Position numbers and translations under genes: made by a program. From Salinarchaeum sp. IM2453 (GTDB taxonomy: Archaea > Halobacteriota > Halobacteria > Halobacteriales > Salinarchaeaceae), in the NCBI RefSeq assembly GCF_019693215.1, contig NZ_CP081183.1, positions 1,615,226 through 1,679,225 of the forward strand: a DNA stretch of 64,000 bases. Direction: 5' to 3'. The notes below the pieces were generated by a model. The model was not told the DNA's origin. It made no database searches and worked only from the letters and a program-made list of their open reading frames with translations. Position 1 is the first letter of the stretch. Each line of letters starts with the position of its first letter. Below, piece after piece: positions 54,655-62,573 of this stretch.

Positions 54655-55667
54655 TGATCAACCGATTCGTCCAAGCGTTGCCGTTGTGCTTCTAATTTCT
54701 CTTCGCTAATCGGTACATATCCATTCTCTCGAACCATATCCTGTTGCTCATCGCTTAGTACCCACTCAACAAAATCATAGACCTCTCCTTCAAATTCGTT
54801 TATTGTAGCCAAAAACATATCACGCGCCGGCGGTGATGGATAAGTTCCTTCATCAACTGCATCTAAAAATGTACTTCGATCATCATAGAAGTCTTCATCT
54901 TCACCTAACGTTCCGTCTCCGTCGAGATCTATTGGCACAGGACGAACATCGCTGTCGAGCTCTCCCGTCTCAAAGTCCCAAATATAATTGACATTATTCA
55001 TCGCAATGGCATTCTCTTCACCATCAACAGCTTCTGCAACCTGCTGATCGCCATCAAAATTCCCATCTGATGCGTCATTTAATTCGCTTTGGGTATATTC
55101 TTCATCGCCTTCTCCAAGAAACGCACCCCACTTCTTATAGGCGGCTGATGCATCTGATCGTCCGTAGACAATAATTTCTTCTCCCTCAACATCTGTGTCA
55201 ACTACCTCGTCCCAAGTGTCTACTTCATCGGTAAAGATATCTTCCAGGTCTGACCGGGAGAGACCTTGCTCTTCAATTTCATCCCTGACCGGGTTATCCT
55301 TGTTTATTGTCCCAACAACTGTATCACGTAGGATTGCAACTTCATACACGCCTTGATCCACCTCATCGTCAAATGGCTCTCTGCCCATCATTGCTACATC
55401 AACTTGGTCGCCTGTCAAATCTGAAATTCCAACACCTGTCCCACCACCAGCAATATCGATCACAGTTCCTGTCTCTTCCTCATACTTTTCTGCCCAGACT
55501 TGGACCATTGGAAGCGGTCCTACGCCCCCAGAAATCCGAATATCAGCATCTTCTCCAAAGAGACTACTACAACCAGCGATACCTGCAATTCCCGCTGCTC
55601 CTACACCGCCAAGAAATGTACGTCGAGATGATTCATTCGATATAAACTCAGTGTTGCTTTCGTTCAC
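54651..55667 (-). CDS. pstS: Phosphate ABC transporter substrate-binding lipoprotein
   Basis: The N-terminus has a twin-arginine signal (SRRTFLGGVGAAGIAGIAG) followed by a lipobox Cys, so it is Tat-exported and lipid-anchored. The mature protein is very acidic; ISGGVGPLPMVQVWAEKY and GGGTGVGISDLTGDQVDVAMMGRE are PstS ligand-binding blocks. The GTG at 55667 is chosen over the GTG at 55682 because a TATATAAA-type box at 55683-55690 almost abuts the latter. 338 residues. First gene of the pst operon; repression by phosphate is expected from the family, but no binding site was identified. Confidence 0.9.
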   Translation of the reverse strand: MNESNTEFISNESSRRTFLGGVGAAGIAGIAGCSSLFGEDADIRISGGVGPLPMVQVWAEKYEEETGTVIDIAGGGTGVGISDLTGDQVDVAMMGREPFDDEVDQGVYEVAILRDTVVGTINKDNPVRDEIEEQGLSRSDLEDIFTDEVDTWDEVVDTDVEGEEIIVYGRSDASAAYKKWGAFLGEGDEEYTQSELNDASDGNFDGDQQVAEAVDGEENAIAMNNVNYIWDFETGELDSDVRPVPIDLDGDGTLGEDEDFYDDRSTFLDAVDEGTYPSPPARDMFLATINEFEGEVYDFVEWVLSDEQQDMVRENGYVPISEEKLEAQRQRLDESVDQ

Positions 55668-55910
55668 ATACGGATATAACACTATATAAATAAATCAATG
55701 TCATTCCCCGTAATATAGAGGGATACTACCAGACATCAGTAATAATTGCCGTTAATTTTTGAGTATATATGATGGCTTTGGATGGCCAAACGTGATTTTG
55801 TCTGTAAACGGCTATAGCACCCAGTATACTGCAACAGATCATTGAACCCGACCTATTACTTCCCGCAAGAATTTCCTCTATACACGACGCTCCCAGTAAC
55901 ATGGATTCAA

Positions 55911-55975
55911 ATTATAGAAAGTGCGAGGCAACAGCCCACTCCTTTAGCGGTGTGGACGAAGCCAACAACTGGAAA
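55911..55975 (-). repeat. Dispersed hairpin repeat, copy E
   Basis: On the minus strand it reads GGCTTCGTCC, hairpin CCACaCCgCT-AA-AGgaGTGG, GTTGCCTCGCACTTTC, TATAAT. It matches copy D at the TTATAGAAAnTGCGAGGC end and copy C at the GGCTTC end. It is the start of the 718 bp gene-free gap (55668-56400) between pstS and the tail-anchored gene. Confidence 0.55.
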
Positions 55976-56240
55976 CTAATCAACATGAGAGCTTGAATTT
56001 GGAGTGTTGCCCTTGAGACGCAGGCATGACTGTCCTGAGGCGGTTTAGCCGCTCAAGGAATCTGAACCTCCAACCCAAGCGGTACGGTACCACGGGAATC
56101 CAACGACTGTCCCCGTGGGGAATGTCAATCCGAACACGGAAACAAATCTGGCTAAGCTCGGCACAAGTTCTGGATTTCGTTGCGCAATCGCCGTTTGTGT
56201 CTAATTCCCGTTGTGTTTCAGGTTTATACTAGAACTATGC
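55976..56240. mobile_element. Probable decayed IS200/IS605-type remnant
   Basis: Immediately after repeat copy E the DNA has a hairpin around CGGTTTAGCCG (near 56041-56051) and a 7 bp stem CCACGGG/CCCGTGG (56090-56096 with 56112-56118). Its GC is higher than the neighbouring promoter DNA. Short open frames here are broken, and the sequence looks like the 3' part of a TnpB-type gene plus right end. Identification is by resemblance only. The rest of the gap (55693-55910 and 56241-56400) shows nothing recognisable. Confidence 0.4.
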
Positions 56241-56400
56241 TTCTGCGTGTCGACTAGAATTCAAGCCTTCAGTTCTCTGATTTCCCTAATAGTGCTGTAG
56301 TCTTGTGGTGTTAGACTGATTGTTAATCTCTCAGAAACAGTAACATGGTAGACACTTCACCCAGTAACTTAAACAATGATAACTACGTTGTTCTAGATGT

Positions 56401-57207
56401 ATGACAGAGCGACTTCTCGTCCCTTATCTCGCTGATCTGCTTAGTCCATCCACCGGGCGCTTCTCGCAAGAGGAAGCCAGCCAGCTTATGGGGAAGGTTA
56501 ATATCGCAGCTGCCAAAACGGCTCAGAACTACGAAGCAATCACCGATGGATTGCTTCTTACGATTCTGAAATCGGAGGATGTTCAGACATATCTCTCCGA
56601 GGCAGTTCCCACTCCAGATGAAGAAGCAGAGCTGAACGAGCCGATCTCGCAGGATGAAACTCCCGGGGATGATCTACCAAAAGTTACTCACAGAGACGCC
56701 TTTATTAGTGACCGAATTGACCGACGAGAGATTGACAGATTCGATGAGGTGCTAACAGACGCCCTTAAGGATGTGTTTGACACTAGTCGTGAGACTGATG
56801 CCGAGGAGATTGTTGATGCGTTTATCCGTCAACTCCGTGTTGAGCTGATCGAAGACCCAGGTGCTTGGAGGATGTTCAAAGAACGCCACCAAGAATACGA
56901 TCTGATCGATGTTGAAACTGCACAGAACAGTGTTCAGGAATCGATGCACCAAGAGCTAACAGAATACCGTCAGAAAGGTGATCAGATCGATCGCTATATT
57001 GAACGACAGCGCGCGTTCATTATACAGCTTCTACGAACAGTTTACGAAGAGTTCCAGGATCTTCGAGAAGACTATGAGGAAACCAAAACAAAGAATGAAC
57101 GACTAAATAGCCAAGTCGGACGACAGCGAACCTATCTCATCGGGGCACTCATTCTCGTTGTCGTGATCGCGATTGCTGCAGTTGTTGGCACGATTGCTTT
57201 CGGATAA
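56401..57207 (+). CDS. Tail-anchored coiled-coil protein of unknown function
   Basis: 268 residues, not recognised. The first 70 residues are helical (LLVPYLADLLSPSTGRFSQEEASQLM), an acidic linker follows to about residue 100, then a helical domain rich in charged residues (DRIDRREIDRFDEVLTDALKDVF) and a coiled coil from about 185 to 240. One membrane helix ends the chain (YLIGALILVVVIAIAAVVGTIAFG), so the bulk should face the cytoplasm with the C-terminus in the membrane. It precedes an HTH/zinc-ribbon regulator by 46 bp on the same strand. Upstream AT-rich DNA may hold its promoter. Confidence 0.7.
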   Translation: MTERLLVPYLADLLSPSTGRFSQEEASQLMGKVNIAAAKTAQNYEAITDGLLLTILKSEDVQTYLSEAVPTPDEEAELNEPISQDETPGDDLPKVTHRDAFISDRIDRREIDRFDEVLTDALKDVFDTSRETDAEEIVDAFIRQLRVELIEDPGAWRMFKERHQEYDLIDVETAQNSVQESMHQELTEYRQKGDQIDRYIERQRAFIIQLLRTVYEEFQDLREDYEETKTKNERLNSQVGRQRTYLIGALILVVVIAIAAVVGTIAFG

Positions 57208-57225
57208 CGCTATCGTTTACAATTC

Positions 57226-57243
57226 TGTACAGTGAACTGTACA
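57226..57243. promoter_or_regulatory. Perfect 18 bp palindrome, candidate operator
   Basis: TGTACAGT-GA-ACTGTACA, arms of 8 bp without mismatch, 11 bp before the ATG of the HTH/zinc-ribbon gene and 19 bp after the tail-anchored gene. Its position suits repression of the regulator's own gene. Confidence 0.5.
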
Positions 57244-57253
57244 CAAGTCGATT

Positions 57254-57550
57254 ATGAGTGATGATACACAGACCACACGACAGCAGCTCAAACAACTGCT
57301 CCTACAGGAAAGTCAAACTCCACAACAGTTAGCTGAGCAGTGTGACACAACATCATCGAATGTGTTGCGACATCTCGAACACATTGCAAAGAGCATCGAT
57401 ACAACAGACCAGCAAATGCTTGTTAAACCGCCACAATGCGTAGACTGTGGATTTGATCGGTTTGATGATCGTATTAATATCCCATCTCGATGTCCACAGT
57501 GCAAAAGTGAGACCATTGAAGACCCTGTGTTTAAAATCGAGTCGGTGTGA
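57254..57550 (+). CDS. HTH regulator fused to a zinc ribbon (COG3357-like)
   Basis: 98 residues. An N-terminal winged HTH (TRQQLKQLLLQESQTPQQLAEQCDTTSSNVLRHLEHI) is joined to a zinc ribbon with CVDCGF and CPQCK. This domain order matches COG3357, a group of predicted archaeal regulators. A perfect palindrome lies just upstream, which could be its own operator. It may also act on the preceding tail-anchored gene. Confidence 0.82.
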   Translation: MSDDTQTTRQQLKQLLLQESQTPQQLAEQCDTTSSNVLRHLEHIAKSIDTTDQQMLVKPPQCVDCGFDRFDDRINIPSRCPQCKSETIEDPVFKIESV

Positions 57551-57633
57551 AGCACCCGGGGTCAAGCTCCGAGACACGCTGCCTGCTTTCCCTGTAGATC
57601 TCTGTTACTGTACTTGATTATCTTACTTGATAG

Positions 57634-58503
57634 TTAGTAATATGCTGACTGAATCATCTCGCTGTATGCTGTCTGCAATGCTTCTGTGATCGGGCCAATG
57701 GAAAATTCTGTGTCATCAATTTGGGTTACAGGGCGAACTTCCCATGTTGAGTTTGTTAAAAAGACTTCATCGGCCGTTTTCAGTGCGTCTGTACCGTATG
57801 ATCCAGTTTTTACTGGAATCTCATGTTTGTTGGCCAGTTCTATCACCACTTTCCGGGTAATGCCAGGAAGCAAGCTTAATGAATCAGTCGGAGTGTGGAG
57901 TGTCTTATCCTGTACGAAAAAACAATTGCTCGTTGCTCCTTCCAGTAACCTCTCGGATTGATCTAATAATAATGCCTCATCTGCCGTTTCGGATAGCTCA
58001 ATTCGAGCTAAAATCTGATTGAGATAATTATGGGTTTTGGCGCCTGACGGAACTGCATTGTCTGGAACTCCTCGAGTCGTGACAATCTCTGTGGTTGCCG
58101 GTGTATCCCAGACTGGCTCTCCGTCGATCCCACCACAAGGAAGCTCAGCGATAACGATTGCAACAGTGGGGTCTACCGTTTCTTTTGGCGTCAGCTTCCC
58201 AGGTTGTTCTCCCCGTGAGATGGAGAGTTTTACGTAGGCGTCAGTAAACGGATTTGCCTCGATAGTTTCGTTAACTCGTGAGATTAGTTCTGATCGATCA
58301 ATTCCATGATTTAGTGATAACATCGAACAGGATCGTTCTAGCCGATCCAGATGCGCATCCAATTTGAAAACCTCACCTCCGTACCCCCGCATTGTCTCGA
58401 AGACCGCATCACCATACATGAACCCTCGATCACGGACAGGGATGACTGCATCGTCTGGAGAAACAAGCTTCCCATTGAGGTGGTATTGCTTACTCATGGT
58501 CAA
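57634..58503 (-). CDS. pabC: Aminodeoxychorismate lyase (class IV aminotransferase fold)
   Basis: 289 residues of fold-type IV PLP enzyme. GFMYGDAVFETMRGYGGEVFKLDAHLDRLERS is the N-terminal signature; GAKTHNYLNQILARIE carries the PLP Lys region and LLEGATSNCFFV the phosphate-binding segment. Branched-chain aminotransferases share the fold, but the position behind pabB-pabA points to release of p-aminobenzoate from aminodeoxychorismate. Its start overlaps the pabA stop by 14 bp. Confidence 0.85.
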   Translation of the reverse strand: MTMSKQYHLNGKLVSPDDAVIPVRDRGFMYGDAVFETMRGYGGEVFKLDAHLDRLERSCSMLSLNHGIDRSELISRVNETIEANPFTDAYVKLSISRGEQPGKLTPKETVDPTVAIVIAELPCGGIDGEPVWDTPATTEIVTTRGVPDNAVPSGAKTHNYLNQILARIELSETADEALLLDQSERLLEGATSNCFFVQDKTLHTPTDSLSLLPGITRKVVIELANKHEIPVKTGSYGTDALKTADEVFLTNSTWEVRPVTQIDDTEFSIGPITEALQTAYSEMIQSAYY

Positions 58504-59131
58504 TCGCGTATTGACACAGACGCTTCACAAAATGGTGGCCAATTGATAATGATGTCTCATCGGTCCCATTTGTCTTGCCCGTCAGAATGCTCTCCGGGTG
58601 AAACTGTACTCCAAAGTGTGGGTGTTCTCGATGACGCACGCCCATCTGGATTTCTTGGGAACGATCAACCGTCCGTGCAGTTTCAATCAACTCATCTGGA
58701 AGTTCGTCTCGATCAACAGCAAGTGAGTGGTATCGGCCAACTTGGATTCGTTCTGGGAGCCCTTTAAAGAGTCCAGCACCATCGTGCTCGATAACTGATG
58801 GCTTTCCATGAACAACTTCCGGAGCATGTCGAACTGGAACGCCATGTGTTGCACAAAGCCCCTGATGTCCAAGACAGACACCAAGAATTGGACGAGAAAG
58901 CGCATCAAAAACGTCCATTGTAACTCCTGCATCTGATGGCGTTCCCGGTCCGGGAGAGACAATAATTCCGTCAGGATCTAACTTCTTGATCTCAGGGATT
59001 GTGATTGCGTCATTGCGGCGGACGATTACCTCATCAGCAAAGGTGCCAACATACTGGACAAGATTATACACAAACGAGTCATAGTTGTCAATTACGAGAA
59101 TTCGGATGTCATACGTTTGATGCTCAGACAT
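58490..59131 (-). CDS. pabA: Aminodeoxychorismate/anthranilate synthase glutaminase subunit
   Basis: Class I glutamine amidotransferase supplying ammonia to the chorismate enzyme. GVCLGHQGLCATHG holds the catalytic Cys and VQFHPES the His-Glu pair; VIDNYDSFVYNLVQYVG is the N-terminal block. 213 residues with about a 9-residue leader. Overlaps pabB by 8 bp and pabC by 14 bp. The TrpG role cannot be excluded, but the neighbouring lyase favours p-aminobenzoate. Confidence 0.9.
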   Translation of the reverse strand: MSEHQTYDIRILVIDNYDSFVYNLVQYVGTFADEVIVRRNDAITIPEIKKLDPDGIIVSPGPGTPSDAGVTMDVFDALSRPILGVCLGHQGLCATHGVPVRHAPEVVHGKPSVIEHDGAGLFKGLPERIQVGRYHSLAVDRDELPDELIETARTVDRSQEIQMGVRHREHPHFGVQFHPESILTGKTNGTDETSLSIGHHFVKRLCQYAIDHE

Positions 59132-60734
59132 GGTCAGATTCCTCCTCGACAGTCATTTGCAGCTGATCTCCAAGCGCCTCATCAACAGCGTTAATCAATG
59201 CGCGAGCCTTGTCGAGCGTCTCATCGAATTCTTGATCTGGCACTGAATCATGAACAATACCAGCTCCGACCCGAAGATGATACGCATCTGCACGTCGAAC
59301 CAGTGTCCGGATTATGATGTTGAGTATCGCTCGATTGTCGAATCCAAAGATTCCTACTGATCCGGTGTAGGGCCCACGCCGTGTAGTCTCTAGTTCATCA
59401 ATTACTTCCATTGTCCTCGGCTTCGGTGCTCCAGTAATCGTCCCACCCGGGAACATCGCTGCGATTGCATCAGCAAGAGTTGCATCTGATTGTAATTCGC
59501 CTTCCACAAGCGATACGAGATGCATTACCTCTGAATACCGATCAATCCGACCGTACTCGGTTACGTTCACACTCCCATACTTAGATACCTTTCCAAGGTC
59601 ATTACGCTCAAGATCAACAAGCATTGCGTGCTCTGCTCGCTCTTTTTCATCTGTCAGGAGGTCTTCTTCCAAGTGCTCATCCTCTGTTTGTGTATCGCCA
59701 CGTGGGCGCGTCCCTGCAATTGGTTCGGTTCTGATCTGTGGCTGATCATATTCAAGTAGTAACTCGGGCGATGCACTGACCAAGTCGGCAGCTGGGAATT
59801 CAAGTAATGCAGAATACGGTGCTGGATTCACTTGTCGAAGGGCATCGTACACAGAAACCGGGGGTACAGCTGCTGGCGCTTGTAATCGTTGCGAGATATT
59901 TGCTTGGAAGGTATCTCCGTCACGAATGTATTGCTGAGCATCATGCACCCGCTCAGCGAAGGCCGTTTTGCCACAATTACTCTGGAATGTGATCTGGCTT
60001 GTGTTTTCAACGGCTGGTTGTCCCACAGGTACATTCATCGTCTCGGAATGCATCTGCTCGATTAGATGTGCTCCCCGATCGACTGCTTGTGAATATATTT
60101 GTTCTAGTGATCCTGTGTCCGTAATTTCTGGACATACAGTAACATGCAACGTAACTGGACCTGACTGTGGTTCCTCCCACGCGACCAACGTATCATAGAA
60201 TGCAAGCTGTGCATGTGGGAGCTGCCTGTCATCAGTTGTTTTGTCAGGCAAATCCTCTATCTCCCGGATTACATCATACGAAAGCCAACCGATCGCACCA
60301 CATGGATACGGAACAGTGCATGATCCCCGTGCAAGCTGTTCCTCTTCTAGCGATGATTGCAGTGCAGTAAGTGTATGTGAATCCGTTGCTCCGTCGAAGC
60401 CAGCGATACCTCCACTGCTTGTTTCGTCATCAACGACCGTTCCATCTGGATAGACCGTCAGCCAGTACATCGGATCGACCCCGAAGTACCCCCAGCCAGA
60501 CTGGCCACCTGTTGTTTCTAAGAACGCGCCGCCTTCTCGATATCGCAGACGCTGATATGCACTAAACGGATCAGCAACAGTAGTCCGAAGCTCGACTGGG
60601 ACCCGAGTCTTTTCTTCCACTGACGCCGCTGTCTGAATAAATTCCTCTTTTCCCGTCACAACCGTCGGGTCAACCATGTACTGCCTAGTTATTGGCCAGT
60701 AATAATCATTTTGTGGTCTCGGAGAATCTGGCAA
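59124..60734 (-). CDS. pabB: Aminodeoxychorismate synthase component I
   Basis: 536-residue chorismate-binding enzyme. DGDTFQANISQRL, IAGTRPRGDTQTEDEHLEEDLLTDEKERAEHAMLVDLERNDLGKV and MFPGGTITGAPK are the three hallmark blocks of the TrpE/PabB family. The last is the chorismate/Mg site. First gene of pabB-pabA-pabC, which together make p-aminobenzoate for C1 folate-type cofactors. Separated from the plus-strand HhH gene by 125 bp. Confidence 0.88.
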   Translation of the reverse strand: MPDSPRPQNDYYWPITRQYMVDPTVVTGKEEFIQTAASVEEKTRVPVELRTTVADPFSAYQRLRYREGGAFLETTGGQSGWGYFGVDPMYWLTVYPDGTVVDDETSSGGIAGFDGATDSHTLTALQSSLEEEQLARGSCTVPYPCGAIGWLSYDVIREIEDLPDKTTDDRQLPHAQLAFYDTLVAWEEPQSGPVTLHVTVCPEITDTGSLEQIYSQAVDRGAHLIEQMHSETMNVPVGQPAVENTSQITFQSNCGKTAFAERVHDAQQYIRDGDTFQANISQRLQAPAAVPPVSVYDALRQVNPAPYSALLEFPAADLVSASPELLLEYDQPQIRTEPIAGTRPRGDTQTEDEHLEEDLLTDEKERAEHAMLVDLERNDLGKVSKYGSVNVTEYGRIDRYSEVMHLVSLVEGELQSDATLADAIAAMFPGGTITGAPKPRTMEVIDELETTRRGPYTGSVGIFGFDNRAILNIIIRTLVRRADAYHLRVGAGIVHDSVPDQEFDETLDKARALINAVDEALGDQLQMTVEEESDHV

Positions 60735-60859
60735 CTCCAGTGGACTACTGGAACGGCTTCATACTATAGTTGTGACATCAGAGGTTCCATATCACTGAGT
60801 AATCAGTATGTACACAGCCAGCCGAAATACCTGTATGGGATGCCAACAATATATCATAT

Positions 60860-61174
60860 ATGCAAGGATATATCCGGCGGCTACGTTTTGCACTTGGCCT
60901 CCGTTCACCACCAGCACAGAAAGAGAGTGTGCAGATAACCGTAGAACACGAGCCTGAGCAGGACTCATCTGATGCAACTACCGATACGAACGAACTGACC
61001 GAGATAAACGGAATTGGCCCATCGCGAAGGGATACGCTTAATGACGCTGGCATTACCTCCGTTGCTGACCTGGTTGAAGCCGACTCAGCAGCAATTGCAG
61101 AGCAAACTGGCATTTCAGCAAGTCGAATTGACAACTGGATCAATCAGGCCGAAGAACTGCTCAGTAACGATTGA
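60860..61174 (+). CDS. Small helix-hairpin-helix protein
   Basis: 104 residues. A basic N-terminus (GYIRRLRFALGLRSPP), an acidic linker, and one C-terminal HhH unit (TEINGIGPSRRDTLNDAGITSVADLVEADSAAIAEQTGISASRIDNWINQAEELL), related to the Rad51-N/DUF4332-type modules. Such single modules usually bind DNA or proteins. Its HhH resembles that of the DUF2589-cluster protein at 30885. The stop codon TGA is part of the ATTGAC that begins repeat copy B. Confidence 0.72.
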   Translation: MQGYIRRLRFALGLRSPPAQKESVQITVEHEPEQDSSDATTDTNELTEINGIGPSRRDTLNDAGITSVADLVEADSAAIAEQTGISASRIDNWINQAEELLSND

Positions 61175-61200
61175 CCTCCTCCACACGGCTAAAGCCGTGG
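61170..61200 (+). repeat. Dispersed hairpin repeat, copy B
   Basis: ATTGACCTCCTCC then CCAC-A-CGGCT-AA-AGCCG-TGG. Nearly identical to copy A for 30 bp and, like it, begins inside a stop codon. Right of the hairpin the sequence diverges from copies A and C. Confidence 0.6.
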
Positions 61201-61616
61201 AATTCCTCCGTGGGTAATCCAACCAGATCGATTACCCCGGCTGTGAACTTGCGGGTTCGCTGATGCACCTTCGGCCCACACGGTGTGGGTGTGGCGTCTT
61301 GAGTATCCGCTCAGTGTTGCCCTCCAACGACGGAGTGACACTCACGGGCGTCCAGCACCGTGAGCAGCAGGCCGGGCCATCGGCCTGACTCTCCGTTCCA
61401 GCCACGGATCGGGAGTCCTGTGATGACATGCCAACTGCTGCTGGTTGGGCTGCGAAGGTGTGTGAGTGCAAGAGTTAAGACGCACTCGTGGCCAGCTTGA
61501 GCATGAGCACGTTCCCCGCAGCAGCATGTCACATGTCCGCAGAATGATAACCCCTCTGATAAAATAAACGTTGGGATTACAACTGGTCTGTGTCGCGTAG
61601 CTTGTGGCATATCATG
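61201..61616. mobile_element. GC-rich decayed segment between two hairpin repeats
   Basis: About 416 bp that are clearly richer in GC than the surrounding genes, flanked by repeat copies B and C in the same orientation. Frames on the minus strand stay open for 60-100 codons but in three overlapping frames, a sign of high GC rather than of coding. An inverted pair CACACGGTGTG lies near 61281. Probably the remains of an inserted element or of foreign DNA; no protein was identified. Confidence 0.4.
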
Positions 61617-61670
61617 TCGGCTTCATCCCACGGCTAAAGCCGATGGGCTTTCGCCTTGCTACCGCTGTAA
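61617..61670 (+). repeat. Dispersed hairpin repeat, copy C
   Basis: GGCTTCATCCCA, then CGGCT-AA-AGCCG within CCCA/TGGG arms, then TTTCGCC and TACCGCTGTAA. The tail is shared with copy A. It ends 6 bp from the aroE stop codon. Confidence 0.58.
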
Positions 61671-61675
61671 CGTGG

Positions 61676-62479
61676 CTACTCCAAACGGTTACGAAGCGCC
61701 TGGTTCATCGCTGAGACAGGAGCCTCTTTGTCTGTCCATATCTCAAACGCAGCAACCCCTTGATATAGAAGCATCCACGCACCGTCAATGGTTTTTGCCC
61801 CAACAGCCTGTGCATCACGAAGCAACTTCGTTTGCAATGGGCGATACACCGCATCAAAGACTGTTAGGTCAGCATGTAGTAACTCTGCTGAGACTGGTGA
61901 CTGGTCTTCTTCCATTCCTACGCTGGTTGCATTAATTAGAATATCAGCATCTGGTAGGACCGAAGGAAGTTCGCTAAGCCCACCTGCAGTTGCGCCTTCT
62001 AATTCAGCTGCAAGTGATTCTGCCTTTGATTCAGTTCGGTTTACAATATGGAACTCTGCACCTGCATCAGCGAGTGCAAATGCAACTGCTCTAGCAGCTC
62101 CACCTGCTCCAATAATGACGGCTGTCCTGTCTTCAAGCGTGATATCGTGGTGCTTGAATGTTCGAATTACTCCTGTAATATCTGTATTATATCCTGTCGG
62201 GGGGTCAGTGCTGAAGTCAATCGTATTTACAGCCCCTATCCGTTCTGCTGTTGGATCACACGTGACCTGTTCAAGTACATCTTGCTTGAACGGAATGGTC
62301 ACGTTCAGGCCTTGGATACCAAGTGCCTGTGCTCCAGTAATCACAGATTCAATCGCCTCCGGTTCTGGCTCAAATGTTACATACCGTGCATTCATCCCTA
62401 ACTCCTCGTACGCAGCTTCGTGCATCGGTGGAGACAATGAGTGCCCAACTGGATTCCCAATCAGACCATATACGTCCAT
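61676..62479 (-). CDS. aroE: Shikimate dehydrogenase
   Basis: Reduces 3-dehydroshikimate with NADPH in the aromatic amino-acid and folate precursor pathway. [17 protein letters not shown] and [11 protein letters not shown] bind shikimate; [17 protein letters not shown] is the NADPH Rossmann motif; NATSVGM is the conserved turn. The start is the ATG of [14 protein letters not shown]; a longer in-frame start 16 codons upstream adds an unconserved leader. 267 residues. Chorismate made downstream feeds the pab genes 2 kb away. Confidence 0.94.
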   Translation of the reverse strand: MDVYGLIGNPVGHSLSPPMHEAAYEELGMNARYVTFEPEPEAIESVITGAQALGIQGLNVTIPFKQDVLEQVTCDPTAERIGAVNTIDFSTDPPTGYNTDITGVIRTFKHHDITLEDRTAVIIGAGGAARAVAFALADAGAEFHIVNRTESKAESLAAELEGATAGGLSELPSVLPDADILINATSVGMEEDQSPVSAELLHADLTVFDAVYRPLQTKLLRDAQAVGAKTIDGAWMLLYQGVAAFEIWTDKEAPVSAMNQALRNRLE

Positions 62480-62573
62480 ATACGGGGATTTGTTACCGAG
62501 CAAAAAGCACTGGCGGTCGACAATCAAAGCTGTGAAGGTGTAAACTCACGTATAGCAATATCAGTGATACCTT

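Noticed and set aside
61311-61610. A 99-codon minus-strand open frame between the HhH gene and aroE
   Set aside because: It overlaps other open frames in two phases in GC-rich DNA, has no protein-like pattern, and lies in a probable decayed element.
41465-61670. Hairpin repeats considered as a CRISPR array
   Set aside because: The copies are kilobases apart, differ in arm sequence, and have no regular spacers; no cas genes are present.
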